Made by a program: the position numbers and the translations under genes. Of a stretch of DNA of 64,000 bases, positions 26,254 through 34,072 are shown piece by piece (positions within the stretch are counted from its first letter, which is position 1; every line of letters begins with the position of its first letter). Source of the DNA: Streptomyces filipinensis (GTDB taxonomy: Bacteria; Actinomycetota; Actinomycetes; Streptomycetales; Streptomycetaceae); assembly GCF_014649495.1 (NCBI RefSeq), contig NZ_BMTD01000018.1, positions 58,142-122,141 on the forward strand, read 5' to 3'. A model generated the notes under the pieces. The model saw only the letters and a program-made list of their open reading frames with translations. It searched no databases and was not told the DNA's origin.

Positions 26254-26756
26254 TCAGTGAACGCATGACCGGCGCCCTGGTGATCCGCACCGCCCTGCCC
26301 GCCGAAACCGAAGTCATCGCCGATCTGCACGTCCGGGCCCGCTCGACGTACTACCCGGACGGGCTCCCGCAGGGTGACGTGGACTGGGCCGAGGCCTGGC
26401 GCGGCTCCATCGAGCGCCCCGACGGCCATGTGCTGTGCGCCGTCGAGCACGGCCGGATCGTCGGCATCGCCTCCTTCCGCACCCCGGACGGCGCACCCGC
26501 CGACGCGGTCAAACTCTTCCAGTTCCACGTCGACCCCGACCACTGGCGCGCGGGCATCGGCACGGCCCTGCACGCGGCCTGCGTGGAGCAGTGGCGTGCC
26601 GACGCCCGGCGCACGGCCGTCCTCGACGTGCACGTGGACAACGCCCGCGCCCAGGCCTTCTACGCCCGCCAGGGCTGGGTCCCGGACCCCGACAACCCGC
26701 CCGCCGAGGGGGACCACCACCTCTTCCTGCGCCTCGCCGTGCCACCGCGGGAATGA
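26250..26756 (+). CDS. GNAT N-acetyltransferase
   Basis: A 168-aa acetyltransferase. Motif A is KLFQFHVDPDHWRAGIGTALHAACVEQW, followed by VLDVHVDNARAQAFYARQGW, both standard GNAT parts. The ATG at 26250 overlaps the stop of the GlxA regulator gene (ATGA); a second in-frame ATG at 26265 is an alternative. Coupling to the regulator and divergent exporter suggests a detoxification set, but the substrate is unknown. Confidence 0.86.
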   Translation: MISERMTGALVIRTALPAETEVIADLHVRARSTYYPDGLPQGDVDWAEAWRGSIERPDGHVLCAVEHGRIVGIASFRTPDGAPADAVKLFQFHVDPDHWRAGIGTALHAACVEQWRADARRTAVLDVHVDNARAQAFYARQGWVPDPDNPPAEGDHHLFLRLAVPPRE

Positions 26757-26830
26757 AACGGTCTGCTTGAACGTTCACGTACTGGCCGGGGAGAGCCCCC
26801 GCATCCGTACGACCTGGAGAGAGTCGAAGC

Positions 26831-27559
26831 ATGCGCGTCGAGATCTGGAGCGACATCGCCTGCCCCTGGTGCTACGTGGGCAAGGCCCGCTTCGAGAAGG
26901 CGCTGGCAGCCTTCCCGCACCGTGACGACGTCGAGGTGGTGCACCGCTCCTTCGAGCTGGACCCGGGCCGCGCCAAGGGCGACGTGCAGCCGGTGATCAC
27001 CATGCTCACCAGGAAGTACGGCATGAGCGAGGCACAGGCCCAGGCCGGCGAGGACAACCTGGGCGCCCAGGCCGCCGCCGAGGGCCTGGACTACCGCACC
27101 CGGGACCGGGACCACGGCAACACCTTCGACATGCACCGGCTGCTGCACTTCGCCAAGGAGCAGGGCCGGCAGGACGCGCTGATCCAGATCCTGTACCGGG
27201 CGAACTTCGCCGAGGAGCGCTCCGTCTTCACCGAGGGTGACGAACGCCTGGTGGAGCTGGCCGTGGAGGCGGGACTGGACGCCGAGGCCGTCCGCCGGGT
27301 GCTCGGCGACCCGCAGGCCTACGCCGACGAGGTCCGCGCCGACGAGCGGGAGGCCGCCCAGCTCGGCGCGACCGGCGTGCCGTTCTTCGTCCTGGACCGC
27401 GCGTACGGCGTCTCCGGCGCCCAGCCCGCCGAGGTCTTCACCCAGGCGCTGGCCCAGGCCTGGGGGGAGCGTTCCCCGCTGAAGCTGGTCGAGCAGGGGG
27501 ACCAGGAGGGCGGGGCGGCCTGCGGTCCGGACGGGTGCGCGGTACCGCAGCAGGGCTGA
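26831..27559 (+). CDS. DsbA-family oxidoreductase (FrnE-like)
   Basis: A 242-aa thioredoxin-fold protein without signal peptide, so cytoplasmic. The active site is Cys11-Pro-Trp-Cys14, with the cis-Pro loop in GATGVPFFVLDRAYGVSGAQ. The C-terminus carries an extra CGPDGC, the CX4C motif seen in FrnE-type disulfide isomerases. These proteins act in oxidative stress or polyketide maturation in relatives. GGAGAGAGTCGAAGC precedes the ATG. It is a single-gene unit. Confidence 0.88.
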   Translation: MRVEIWSDIACPWCYVGKARFEKALAAFPHRDDVEVVHRSFELDPGRAKGDVQPVITMLTRKYGMSEAQAQAGEDNLGAQAAAEGLDYRTRDRDHGNTFDMHRLLHFAKEQGRQDALIQILYRANFAEERSVFTEGDERLVELAVEAGLDAEAVRRVLGDPQAYADEVRADEREAAQLGATGVPFFVLDRAYGVSGAQPAEVFTQALAQAWGERSPLKLVEQGDQEGGAACGPDGCAVPQQG

Positions 27560-27654
27560 AACCGCAGGTCAGGGCGGACCTATAAGGGCTTCTAAGCGGA
27601 TCCACGTAAAAATGCGCAATGGACGGGGACTTCACCGGGCCGCAGAGTGGACCC

Positions 27655-28716
27655 ATGGAGACCACGGAGTCGTTCGACAGCCTCGTCCGCGCCGAGTTCA
27701 CCCCGAGGAACACCTACCTGAACACCGCGAGCAGCGGCCTGCTCCCGGCCCGGACGGTCGCCGCACTGCACGAGGCGGTGGCGATCCGGGCCGAGGGCCG
27801 ACCGCTGGATCCGCTCTTCGACGACGTCGAGGTCGCCCGCGCCACGTTCGCCCGGCTGGCCGGCGTGCCGGCGACCCGGGTCGCGTCCGGTCCGTCCGTA
27901 GCCGCCCAGAGCGGACTGATCGCCGCGGCACTGCCCGCGGGCGCCGAAGTGCTCACCGCCGAGGACGACTTCACCTCCGTGCTGAACCCGTTCCATGTGC
28001 GCGGCGACCTCAAGATGCGGGCGGTCCCGCTGGAGCGGCTCGCCGAGTCGGTCCGCCCCGACACCGCCCTGGTCGCGGTCAGCGCCGCCCAGTCCGCCGA
28101 CGGCCGGATCGCCGACCTGCCCGCCCTGCGCGAGGCCGCCCGTGCGCACGGTGCGCGCACCTACGTCGACTACTCGCAGGCGGCCGGCTGGCTCCCGATG
28201 GAGGCCGGCGCCGACGACTTCACCGTGACGACGACCTTCAAGTGGCTGCTCGGCCCGCACGGGGTGGCCTTCCTCGTCGTCCCCGAGGACTTCGGCGGGC
28301 TGTCCCCGCTGCTGGCGGGCTGGGTCGCGGCCGAGGAGCCGTGGAACAGCTGCTACGGCCCGGTGACCGAACTCGCCCACTCCGCGCGCCGGTTCGACGT
28401 CAGCCCCGCGCTGTTCACCCACGCCGGGGTGCGCCACTCGCTCGCCCTGATCGAGGAGCTGGGCGTGGCCGCCGTGCAGGCGCACGACCTCGCACTGGCC
28501 GAGCGGTTCCGCACCGGGCTCGCGTCGCTCGGTCACGAGCCGCTGCCCGCCCCCGCCTCGGCGATCGTCTCCGTCCCCGGACTGGGCGCCCGCCAGCCGG
28601 AGTTGAGCCGGGCCGGTATCGAGGTGTCCGACCGCGCGGGCAGTCTGCGGGCCTCGTTCCACCTGTACAACACGCCGGCCGACGTGGACCGGCTGCTGGA
28701 CGTGCTCGCCGGCTGA
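27655..28716 (+). CDS. Class V aminotransferase-like PLP enzyme
   Basis: A 353-aa fold-type I PLP enzyme. The start (FTPRNTYLNTASSGLLPARTVAAL) is typical of the class V cysteine-desulfurase-like group. The PLP aspartate region is RTYVDYSQAAGWLPM, and the cofactor lysine lies in VTTTFKWLLGPHG near residue 200. Substrate is unknown; relatives include aminotransferases, isopenicillin-N-epimerase-like enzymes and ergothioneine-related lyases. The ATG at 27655 is preferred; one at 27619 is in frame but lacks a ribosome site. Confidence 0.8.
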   Translation: METTESFDSLVRAEFTPRNTYLNTASSGLLPARTVAALHEAVAIRAEGRPLDPLFDDVEVARATFARLAGVPATRVASGPSVAAQSGLIAAALPAGAEVLTAEDDFTSVLNPFHVRGDLKMRAVPLERLAESVRPDTALVAVSAAQSADGRIADLPALREAARAHGARTYVDYSQAAGWLPMEAGADDFTVTTTFKWLLGPHGVAFLVVPEDFGGLSPLLAGWVAAEEPWNSCYGPVTELAHSARRFDVSPALFTHAGVRHSLALIEELGVAAVQAHDLALAERFRTGLASLGHEPLPAPASAIVSVPGLGARQPELSRAGIEVSDRAGSLRASFHLYNTPADVDRLLDVLAG

Positions 28717-28720
28717 CATG

Positions 28721-28766
28721 ACCGGGCCGGGGCCTCCCGTCCCACACGAGGAGGCCCCGGCCCGGT
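28721..28766. terminator. Bidirectional terminator between the PLP enzyme gene and ectD
   Basis: A perfect 17-bp inverted repeat (28721-28737 with 28750-28766, 12-nt loop) lies 5 bp after the aminotransferase stop and 25 bp from the ectD stop. Its position between convergent genes and its stability make a shared terminator very likely, even without a T-tract. Confidence 0.75.
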
Positions 28767-28790
28767 GCTCGGGGGGTCACTTCAGCCAGG

Positions 28791-29684
28791 TCATGACACC
28801 GGGGTGAAGTCGCGCGCGCCGATGAACTCAGGCCTGCGCACCGGCGCCGCGAAGGGCTCCACGGCGGTGTTCTCCACGCTGTTGAACACGATGAAGACGT
28901 TGCTGCGCGGGAACGGCGTGATGTTGTCGCCGGAGCCGTGCATGCAGTTGCAGTCGAACCAGGTCGCCGAGCCGGCCCTGCCGGTGAACAGCCGGATGCC
29001 GTGCTCGCTCGCCAGCGCGGTCAGCGCCTCGTCGGACGGGGTGCCCGCGTCCTGCATCTGCAGGGACTTCTTGTAGTTGTCCTTGGGCGTGGCCCCGGCG
29101 CAGCCCAGGAACGTCCGGTGCGAGCCCGGCATGATCATCAGGCCGCCGTTGGTGTCGTGATTCTCGGTCAGCGCGATCGAGACGGACACGGTGCGCATGT
29201 TCGGCAGGCCGTCCTCGGCGTGCCAGGTCTCGAAGTCCGAGTGCCAGTAGAAGCCGCTCGCGCCGAAGCCGGGCTTGACGTTGATCCGGGACTGGTGGAC
29301 GTACACGTCCGAGCCGAGGATCTGCCGGGCGCGGCCGACGACCCGCGGATCGCGCACCAGGTTCGCGAACAGCTCGCTGATCCGGTGCACCTCGAAGACC
29401 GAGCGGATCTCCTTCGACTTCGGCTCCACGACGGAGCGCTCGTCGGCGCGGATCGCCGGGTCGGTGACCAGCCGGTCCAGCTCACGCCGGTAGACCTCGA
29501 CCTCGTCCGGGGTGATCAGCTGGTCGACGGCGAGGAAGCCGTCACGCTCGTACGCGTGCAGGTCGGCCGCCGGGATCGGGCCCGGCGTGTCCGGAGAGCC
29601 CCAGATGACCGGGTCCTGGCGCGGCACGGTCACCTCGGTGGTGCCGCGGGTCGGGTAGAGATCCTTCACGGGGGCAGTGGTCAT
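28791..29684 (-). CDS. ectD: Ectoine hydroxylase
   Basis: Non-heme Fe(II)/2-oxoglutarate dioxygenase of 297 aa that converts ectoine to 5-hydroxyectoine in the cytoplasm. The EctD signature FYWHSDFETWHAEDGLP (near 143-160) supplies the first His and the Asp ligands, and the second His is in DCNCMHGSGDN. The GGLMIMPGSHRTFLGC segment is also typical. It is the last gene of ectABCD, 6 bp after the ectC stop, with a strong GGAGGTG ribosome site. Confidence 0.97.
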   Translation of the reverse strand: MTTAPVKDLYPTRGTTEVTVPRQDPVIWGSPDTPGPIPAADLHAYERDGFLAVDQLITPDEVEVYRRELDRLVTDPAIRADERSVVEPKSKEIRSVFEVHRISELFANLVRDPRVVGRARQILGSDVYVHQSRINVKPGFGASGFYWHSDFETWHAEDGLPNMRTVSVSIALTENHDTNGGLMIMPGSHRTFLGCAGATPKDNYKKSLQMQDAGTPSDEALTALASEHGIRLFTGRAGSATWFDCNCMHGSGDNITPFPRSNVFIVFNSVENTAVEPFAAPVRRPEFIGARDFTPVS

Positions 29685-29690
29685 GGTTTC

Positions 29691-30095
29691 TCACACCTCC
29701 TCGGGCTCGGTGAGCAGCGGGTAGACGCCGTTCTCGTCGTGGTCCTCCCGTCCGGTCACCGGCGGGTTGAACACGCAGATGCAGTGGAAGTCCTCCTTGA
29801 CGCGCAGCGTGTGCCGCTCGTGCCCGTCGAGGAGGTACATGGTGCCGGGCGTGATCGTGTACGTCTTCCCGGCCTCGTGGTCGGTGAGTTCGGCCTCGCC
29901 CCGGGTGCAGACGACGGCCTCGATGTGGTTGGCGTACCACATCGACGTCTCGGTCCCGGCGTACAGGATGGTCTCGTGCAGGGAGAAGCCGACCCGCTCC
30001 TTGGCGAGGACGATCCGCTTGCTCTCCCAGGTGCCGGACTTCGCCTTGACGTGCCGGTCGGTGTTCTCGATGTCCTTGAACGATCGGACGATCAC
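29691..30095 (-). CDS. ectC: L-ectoine synthase
   Basis: Cupin-fold enzyme of 134 aa that cyclises N-gamma-acetyl-diaminobutyrate to ectoine. The start is placed at the GTG giving VIVRSFKDIENTDRHVKA, which matches the usual EctC N-terminus and has AGGAAG upstream; an open frame continues nine codons further. Metal and substrate residues fall in the WYANHIEAVVCTRGEAEL and MYLLDGHERHTLRV stretches. It lies 33 bp after ectB in the ect operon. Confidence 0.96.
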   Translation of the reverse strand: MIVRSFKDIENTDRHVKAKSGTWESKRIVLAKERVGFSLHETILYAGTETSMWYANHIEAVVCTRGEAELTDHEAGKTYTITPGTMYLLDGHERHTLRVKEDFHCICVFNPPVTGREDHDENGVYPLLTEPEEV

Positions 30096-30128
30096 GGTGG
30101 TGCTCTTCCTCCTGGTCGGCAATACGGT

Positions 30129-31400
30129 TCAGACGGTTTCCCGGACGGCGCGGGCGAGGACGCTCAGGCCCTCGTCCAGCTCGTCGGGGGTGACGGTGAG
30201 CGCGGGCAGCAGCTTGACGACCTCGCCCTCCGGGCCGGACGTCTCGATCAGCAGCCCCAGCTCGAAGGCCCGCCGGGCGACCCGCGACGCCCGCTCCTTC
30301 TCGCGGAACTCCAGGCCCCACACCAGGCCGCGCCCGCGGTACTCGCTGACGTCGGCGAGGTTCTCCTCGGTGATGGAGATCAGCGCCTGCTCGACCTGCT
30401 CACCACGGGAGCGGGTCTGCTTCTCCATGGCCGAGCCGTCGGTCCAGTACGTCTCCAGCGCGGCCGTCGCCGTGACGAACGCGGGGTTGTTGCCACGGAA
30501 GGTGCCGTTGTGCTCGCCGGGCTCCCAGACGTCCAGCTCGGGCTTGAACAGGCACAGCGACATCGGCAGCCCGTAGCCGCTGATGGACTTGGAGACCGTG
30601 ACGATGTCCGGGGTGATGCCCGCCTCCTCGAAGGAGAAGAAGGCGCCGGTACGGCCGCAGCCCATCTGGATGTCGTCGACGATCAGCAGCATGTCCTGCC
30701 GCTCGCACAACTCCTTGAGCGCGCGCAGCCATTCGGGCCGGGCGACGTTGATGCCGCCCTCGCCCTGCACGGTCTCCACGATCACGGCGGCGGGCTTGTT
30801 GAGGCCGGACCCCTGGTCCTCCAGCAGCCGTTCGAACCACAGGAAGTCCGGGACCGTGCCGTCGAAGTAGTTGTCGAACGGCATCGGCGTGCCGTGCACC
30901 AGCGGGATTCCGGCGCCGGCCCGCTTGAAGGCGTTTCCGGTGACGGCGAGCGAGCCCAGGGACATCCCGTGGAAGGCGTTGGTGAACGACACGATCGCCT
31001 CGCGCCCCTTCACCTTCCGGGCCAGCTTCAGCGCCGACTCGACGGCGTTGGTGCCCGTCGGCCCCGGGAACATCACCTTGTACGGCAGGTCCCGCGGGCG
31101 CAGCACCAGATCCTGGAAGGTCTGCAGGAAGGACCGCTTGGCCGTGGTCGACATGTCCAGGCCGTGGGTCACCCCGTCCCGGGACAGATAGTCGATCAAC
31201 GCCCGTTTGAGTACGGGATTGTTGTGGCCGTAGTTGAGTGACCCGGCACCGGCGAAGAAGTCGAGGTACGCATGACCGTCCTCGTCGTACATCCGGCTGC
31301 CCTGCGCGCGGTCGAAGACGGTGGGCCAGCCGCGGCAGTAGCTGCGCACCTCGGACTCAAGGGTCTCGAAGACGCTGAGGTCGGGCTGGGTGATGGTCAC
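30129..31400 (-). CDS. ectB: Diaminobutyrate-2-oxoglutarate transaminase
   Basis: PLP-dependent class III aminotransferase of 423 aa that makes L-2,4-diaminobutyrate from aspartate semialdehyde, the first ectoine step. Family signs are FFAGAGSLNYGHNNP near the start, VDDIQMGCGRTGAFFSFE around 255 with the PLP-binding Asp, and SKSISGYGLPMS with the cofactor Lys. It starts at GTG with GAGGAG upstream, 13 bp after the ectA stop. Confidence 0.97.
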   Translation of the reverse strand: MTITQPDLSVFETLESEVRSYCRGWPTVFDRAQGSRMYDEDGHAYLDFFAGAGSLNYGHNNPVLKRALIDYLSRDGVTHGLDMSTTAKRSFLQTFQDLVLRPRDLPYKVMFPGPTGTNAVESALKLARKVKGREAIVSFTNAFHGMSLGSLAVTGNAFKRAGAGIPLVHGTPMPFDNYFDGTVPDFLWFERLLEDQGSGLNKPAAVIVETVQGEGGINVARPEWLRALKELCERQDMLLIVDDIQMGCGRTGAFFSFEEAGITPDIVTVSKSISGYGLPMSLCLFKPELDVWEPGEHNGTFRGNNPAFVTATAALETYWTDGSAMEKQTRSRGEQVEQALISITEENLADVSEYRGRGLVWGLEFREKERASRVARRAFELGLLIETSGPEGEVVKLLPALTVTPDELDEGLSVLARAVRETV

Positions 31401-31413
31401 GGTGAATCGCTCC

Positions 31414-31932
31414 TCAGTGGGCGGTGAAGTCGGTCAGCGGGCCGATGCGGTAGAGCACTTCGGGGTCGTGCGGGCCGTCCGGGAACAGCTCGGCGGCGAA
31501 CAGCACCTCACGCTCCAGGTGCGCGCCGTGCCGGGCGGCGAACGAGGTGAACAGCCGTTCGGACGCGGTGTTGCCCGGGGTGATGGTCGTCTCCACGCCG
31601 GTGATGCCGCGCTCGGTGGCGAGCCGTGCGGTCAGCCCGTCCAGCAGCCGGGCGGCGATGCCGTGGCCCCGGTACGCGGAGTCGACGGCGACCTGCCAGA
31701 CGAGCAGGGTGCGGGGGTGCTCCGGCCGTACGTAGCCGGTGACGAAACCGACCGGCTCCCCGTCCGTACCACGCGCCACCGCCGAGGTGCCGGCGAAGTC
31801 CCGGCACCACAGCAGATAGCTGTACGAGGAGTTCAGGTCGAGGGTTTTCGAGTCCTTGGCGAGACGCCAGAGCGCGGCTCCGTCGGTCATCGCCGGTCGG
31901 TCGATGAGTAGGTCTGCGGGTGCGGCAGTCAT
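31414..31932 (-). CDS. ectA: L-2,4-diaminobutyrate N-acetyltransferase
   Basis: GNAT-type acetyltransferase of 172 aa forming N-gamma-acetyl-diaminobutyrate. It has the EctA-specific LDLNSSYSYLLWCRDFAGTSAVAR segment and the acetyl-CoA motif VWQVAVDSAYRGHGIAARLLDGL. It is first in ectABCD. The ATG at 31932 has no Shine-Dalgarno sequence; an AT-rich TAAATT lies about 10 nt upstream, so the transcript may be leaderless or nearly so. Confidence 0.95.
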   Translation of the reverse strand: MTAAPADLLIDRPAMTDGAALWRLAKDSKTLDLNSSYSYLLWCRDFAGTSAVARGTDGEPVGFVTGYVRPEHPRTLLVWQVAVDSAYRGHGIAARLLDGLTARLATERGITGVETTITPGNTASERLFTSFAARHGAHLEREVLFAAELFPDGPHDPEVLYRIGPLTDFTAH

Positions 31933-32187
31933 GCGGCACGAATTTAGCGAGGCGAATTAGGAAATGCACGGCCGCCTTCGCTGTGCCGCACAGGGGCATC
32001 GGTGAAATGCCCGAATTGACCCACGTCAAATCAGGACAAAAGTATCGCGCTGTGGAGTGTGTCACAGTGCGTAAACCGCCAGAAAACCGCCAGGAAACTT
32101 CGCTGTTTAGCCTTGCAAAAAGCGGGCAGAAGAAGACGGGAAGCTGTCACCCGGAGAATAGGCGGGAATTGTGAAGCTAAATTGAAT
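31933..32187 (-). promoter_or_regulatory. ect operon promoter/regulatory region
   Basis: A 255-bp spacer of clearly lower GC than its surroundings, upstream of ectA. It holds TTGAC-N4-GTCAA (32016-32029), a Crp-like GTG-N6-GTCAC (32052-32065) within the wider CTGTG...CACAG dyad, and two direct copies of AAACCGCCAG (32073-32082, 32084-32093) in 11-bp register. On the minus strand TGTGAC - 16 bp - TACTTT is a possible promoter overlapping the dyad. Ectoine genes are osmotically induced, so these are candidate control sites. Confidence 0.6.
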
Positions 32188-32745
32188 TCAGGCCCCGGTG
32201 GTGCCGTCGATTCGTTCACGCAGAATGTCGGCGTGTCCGTTGTGCCGGGCGTACTCCTCGATGAGGTGGATCAGCACCCAGCGCACGCTCACCTCGACAC
32301 CGGCCATCGGCTCGTCGACGATCCGGCCGGTGTCCTCCAGGGCCCGTCCGGCGAGCAGCTCCCGGCCGCGCGCGATCTCCCGCCGCCACACGGCCAGCGC
32401 GTCCCGCAGCCCCCGCTGCGGATCGAGGGCGTACCCGGTCGCCTCCTCGAACACCGGCGGCGCGTCCAGCCCGCCCAGCACCCGCTGGAACCAGTTCCGT
32501 TCGACCTCGGCGAGGTGCTGGACGAGCCCGAGCAGCGTCAGCGACGACGGCTCCGCCGGCGCGAGCCGCACCTGCCGGTCGTCCAGCCCCCGGCACTTCA
32601 GCTCCAGCGTGCCCCGGTGGAAGTCCAGCCAGCCCTCCAGCATGGCGCGCTCGGACCCGGTCATCGGGGGGACGGGCCGCCCGTCCGGGAGGGTGAGGGG
32701 TGCTTCGGGTGTGCCGGGGCTCCGGGGCGTCGATGGCGTCGTCAT
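32188..32745 (-). CDS. DinB-family (DUF664) protein
   Basis: A 185-aa four-helix-bundle protein of the DinB/YfiT group, often mycothiol- or bacillithiol-linked in relatives. Features are LTLLGLVQHLAEVERNWFQRVLGG with the first metal-ligand His (near 80) and VSVRWVLIHLIEEYARHNGHADILRERIDG with the other histidines near the C-terminus. The role is unknown. Its stop is right beside the ect promoter region, and it reads into it. Confidence 0.85.
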   Translation of the reverse strand: MTTPSTPRSPGTPEAPLTLPDGRPVPPMTGSERAMLEGWLDFHRGTLELKCRGLDDRQVRLAPAEPSSLTLLGLVQHLAEVERNWFQRVLGGLDAPPVFEEATGYALDPQRGLRDALAVWRREIARGRELLAGRALEDTGRIVDEPMAGVEVSVRWVLIHLIEEYARHNGHADILRERIDGTTGA

Positions 32746-32807
32746 GAGGGCAGGGTGGCACGGGCCACGGACAGCCGCGCCGGCGAGCGGGAGGCGACGG
32801 CCCTTTT

Positions 32808-32866
32808 CCGGCCACCCAGCCGGGTGGCCGGGCGGGAAACGGGGACCTCGGGGGCCGGGAGCCCCC
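32808..32866. terminator. Two stem-loops between DinB and aminotransferase genes
   Basis: A perfect 10-bp stem CCGGCCACCC / GGGTGGCCGG (32808-32817 with 32822-32831) and a second stem GGGGGC / GCCCCC (32850-32855 with 32861-32866) lie just downstream of the leftward aminotransferase stop at 32884. They probably end that transcript before the DinB gene. Confidence 0.55.
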
Positions 32867-32883
32867 GGCGTCCGGTCCCGCGC

Positions 32884-33933
32884 CTAGTCCCGCACCGCGA
32901 GCGCCGCTCCGAGCGCCGCCAGGCACCTCTCCACGGTCTCCGGGGAAGCGTCCGCCCCGTAGTGGTTGACCCGGATCATCTCCTTGGCCAACGCGCCTCC
33001 CCCCGCGGCCAGCGGCAGCCCGGGGTCACTCGCCAGCGCCCGGGCCACCACCTCCGACGCCACCACGTCCGAGGGCACCCGGAGCGTCGTGGCCACCGGC
33101 GCCGCGTCCTTCTCCTCGTGCACATACGGCTCAAGGCCCCCGCCCAGGCGGACCGCACCGGCCCGCGTGGCCAGCGCGGCGCCGCGGTGCCGGGCCATCA
33201 CCGCGTCCAGCCCCGCGGACTCGATCCGCTCCAGGCACGCCTGAAGCGCCAGCATCTCCAGCTGGGCCGGGGCGTGCGGCAGCACCGTGCGGCCGGCGTC
33301 GGTCCAGCGCTCCTTCCAGTCCAGCAGGGACAGATAGGAGCGGCGCGGCGCGTTCGGGTTCGCCGCCATTCGCGCCCAGGCCCGCTCGCTCACCGAGATC
33401 GCCGACACGCCCGCCGGGCCGCCCATCGCCTTCTGCGCGCCGATCACACACAGGTCCACGCCCCACGCGTCCGGCAGCACCGGCTCCGCGCCCACGGAGG
33501 CGACCGCGTCCAGGTAGAACAGCGCCCCCTGCTCGCGCACCACCTCGCCGATCTCCGCGACCGGGTTGGTGTTGCCGGTCGCCGCCTCCGCGTGCACCAG
33601 CGAGACGAAGTCGATCTCCGGGTGTGCGGCGAACGCCTCCCGGACCTGCTCGGCGGTGACGGCCGTGTGGAAGGGGACGGAGAGGTCGTACACCGTCGCG
33701 CCGCAGTCGCGGAGCCAGTTCCCGAACGTCTGCCCGTACGGCCCGGTGATCACGTTCAGCGCCACCGTGCCCGGGCCGGCCGCCGCGCGGATCGCGCCCT
33801 CCAGCGGCAGCAGTGCCTCACCCTGCGTGATCAGCACGTCCTGCCGGGTGTCCAGCAGCCGGGCGACCGCGTCCTCGATGGCGGCGAAGCGCTCGGCACT
33901 CAGCGGGGGCAGATCGAGGAAGGGGTGGCTCAC
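32884..33933 (-). CDS. Class V aminotransferase (alanine-glyoxylate / serine-pyruvate type)
   Basis: A 349-aa PLP enzyme. It has the small-molecule aminotransferase layout: VLITQGEALLPLEGAIRAA near the start, VSLVHAEAATGNTNPVAEIGEV around 130, PLP Asp in FYLDAVASVGAEP, and the cofactor Lys in CVIGAQKAMGGPAGVS near 190. The GTG at 33933 is the only sensible start; upstream codons lack any start with a site. It is divergent from an amino-acid ABC transporter operon and could deaminate the imported compound, which is inference. Confidence 0.85.
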   Translation of the reverse strand: MSHPFLDLPPLSAERFAAIEDAVARLLDTRQDVLITQGEALLPLEGAIRAAAGPGTVALNVITGPYGQTFGNWLRDCGATVYDLSVPFHTAVTAEQVREAFAAHPEIDFVSLVHAEAATGNTNPVAEIGEVVREQGALFYLDAVASVGAEPVLPDAWGVDLCVIGAQKAMGGPAGVSAISVSERAWARMAANPNAPRRSYLSLLDWKERWTDAGRTVLPHAPAQLEMLALQACLERIESAGLDAVMARHRGAALATRAGAVRLGGGLEPYVHEEKDAAPVATTLRVPSDVVASEVVARALASDPGLPLAAGGGALAKEMIRVNHYGADASPETVERCLAALGAALAVRD

Positions 33934-34003
33934 GGTGGTGCTCTCTTCGTTCGCGGACGTCGGGACTCCCTTGATCTTAGGTCCAGCGGCCGAGAAACCA
34001 TCG

Positions 34004-34038
34004 GTTTGATTTGAGAGACTCAAACTCTTCCTTATAAT
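34004..34038 (+). promoter_or_regulatory. Consensus promoter with embedded operator, amino-acid ABC operon
   Basis: TTGAGA (34011-34016), 16 bp and a perfect TATAAT (34033-34038) form an unusually consensus-like promoter for this genome. The -35 overlaps the inverted repeat TTTGAG-aga-CTCAAA (34010-34024), nested in GTTTGA...TCAAAC (34004-34025). A repressor at this dyad would block the promoter. Confidence 0.65.
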
Positions 34039-34072
34039 CGGAACCCTCAGTTCCCCCACAGGGAGATCCCCC

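Noticed and set aside
28791..31932. Horizontally acquired ectoine island
   Set aside because: Codon use matches neighbours, no mobile elements flank it, and ectABCD is a normal core feature of many streptomycetes.
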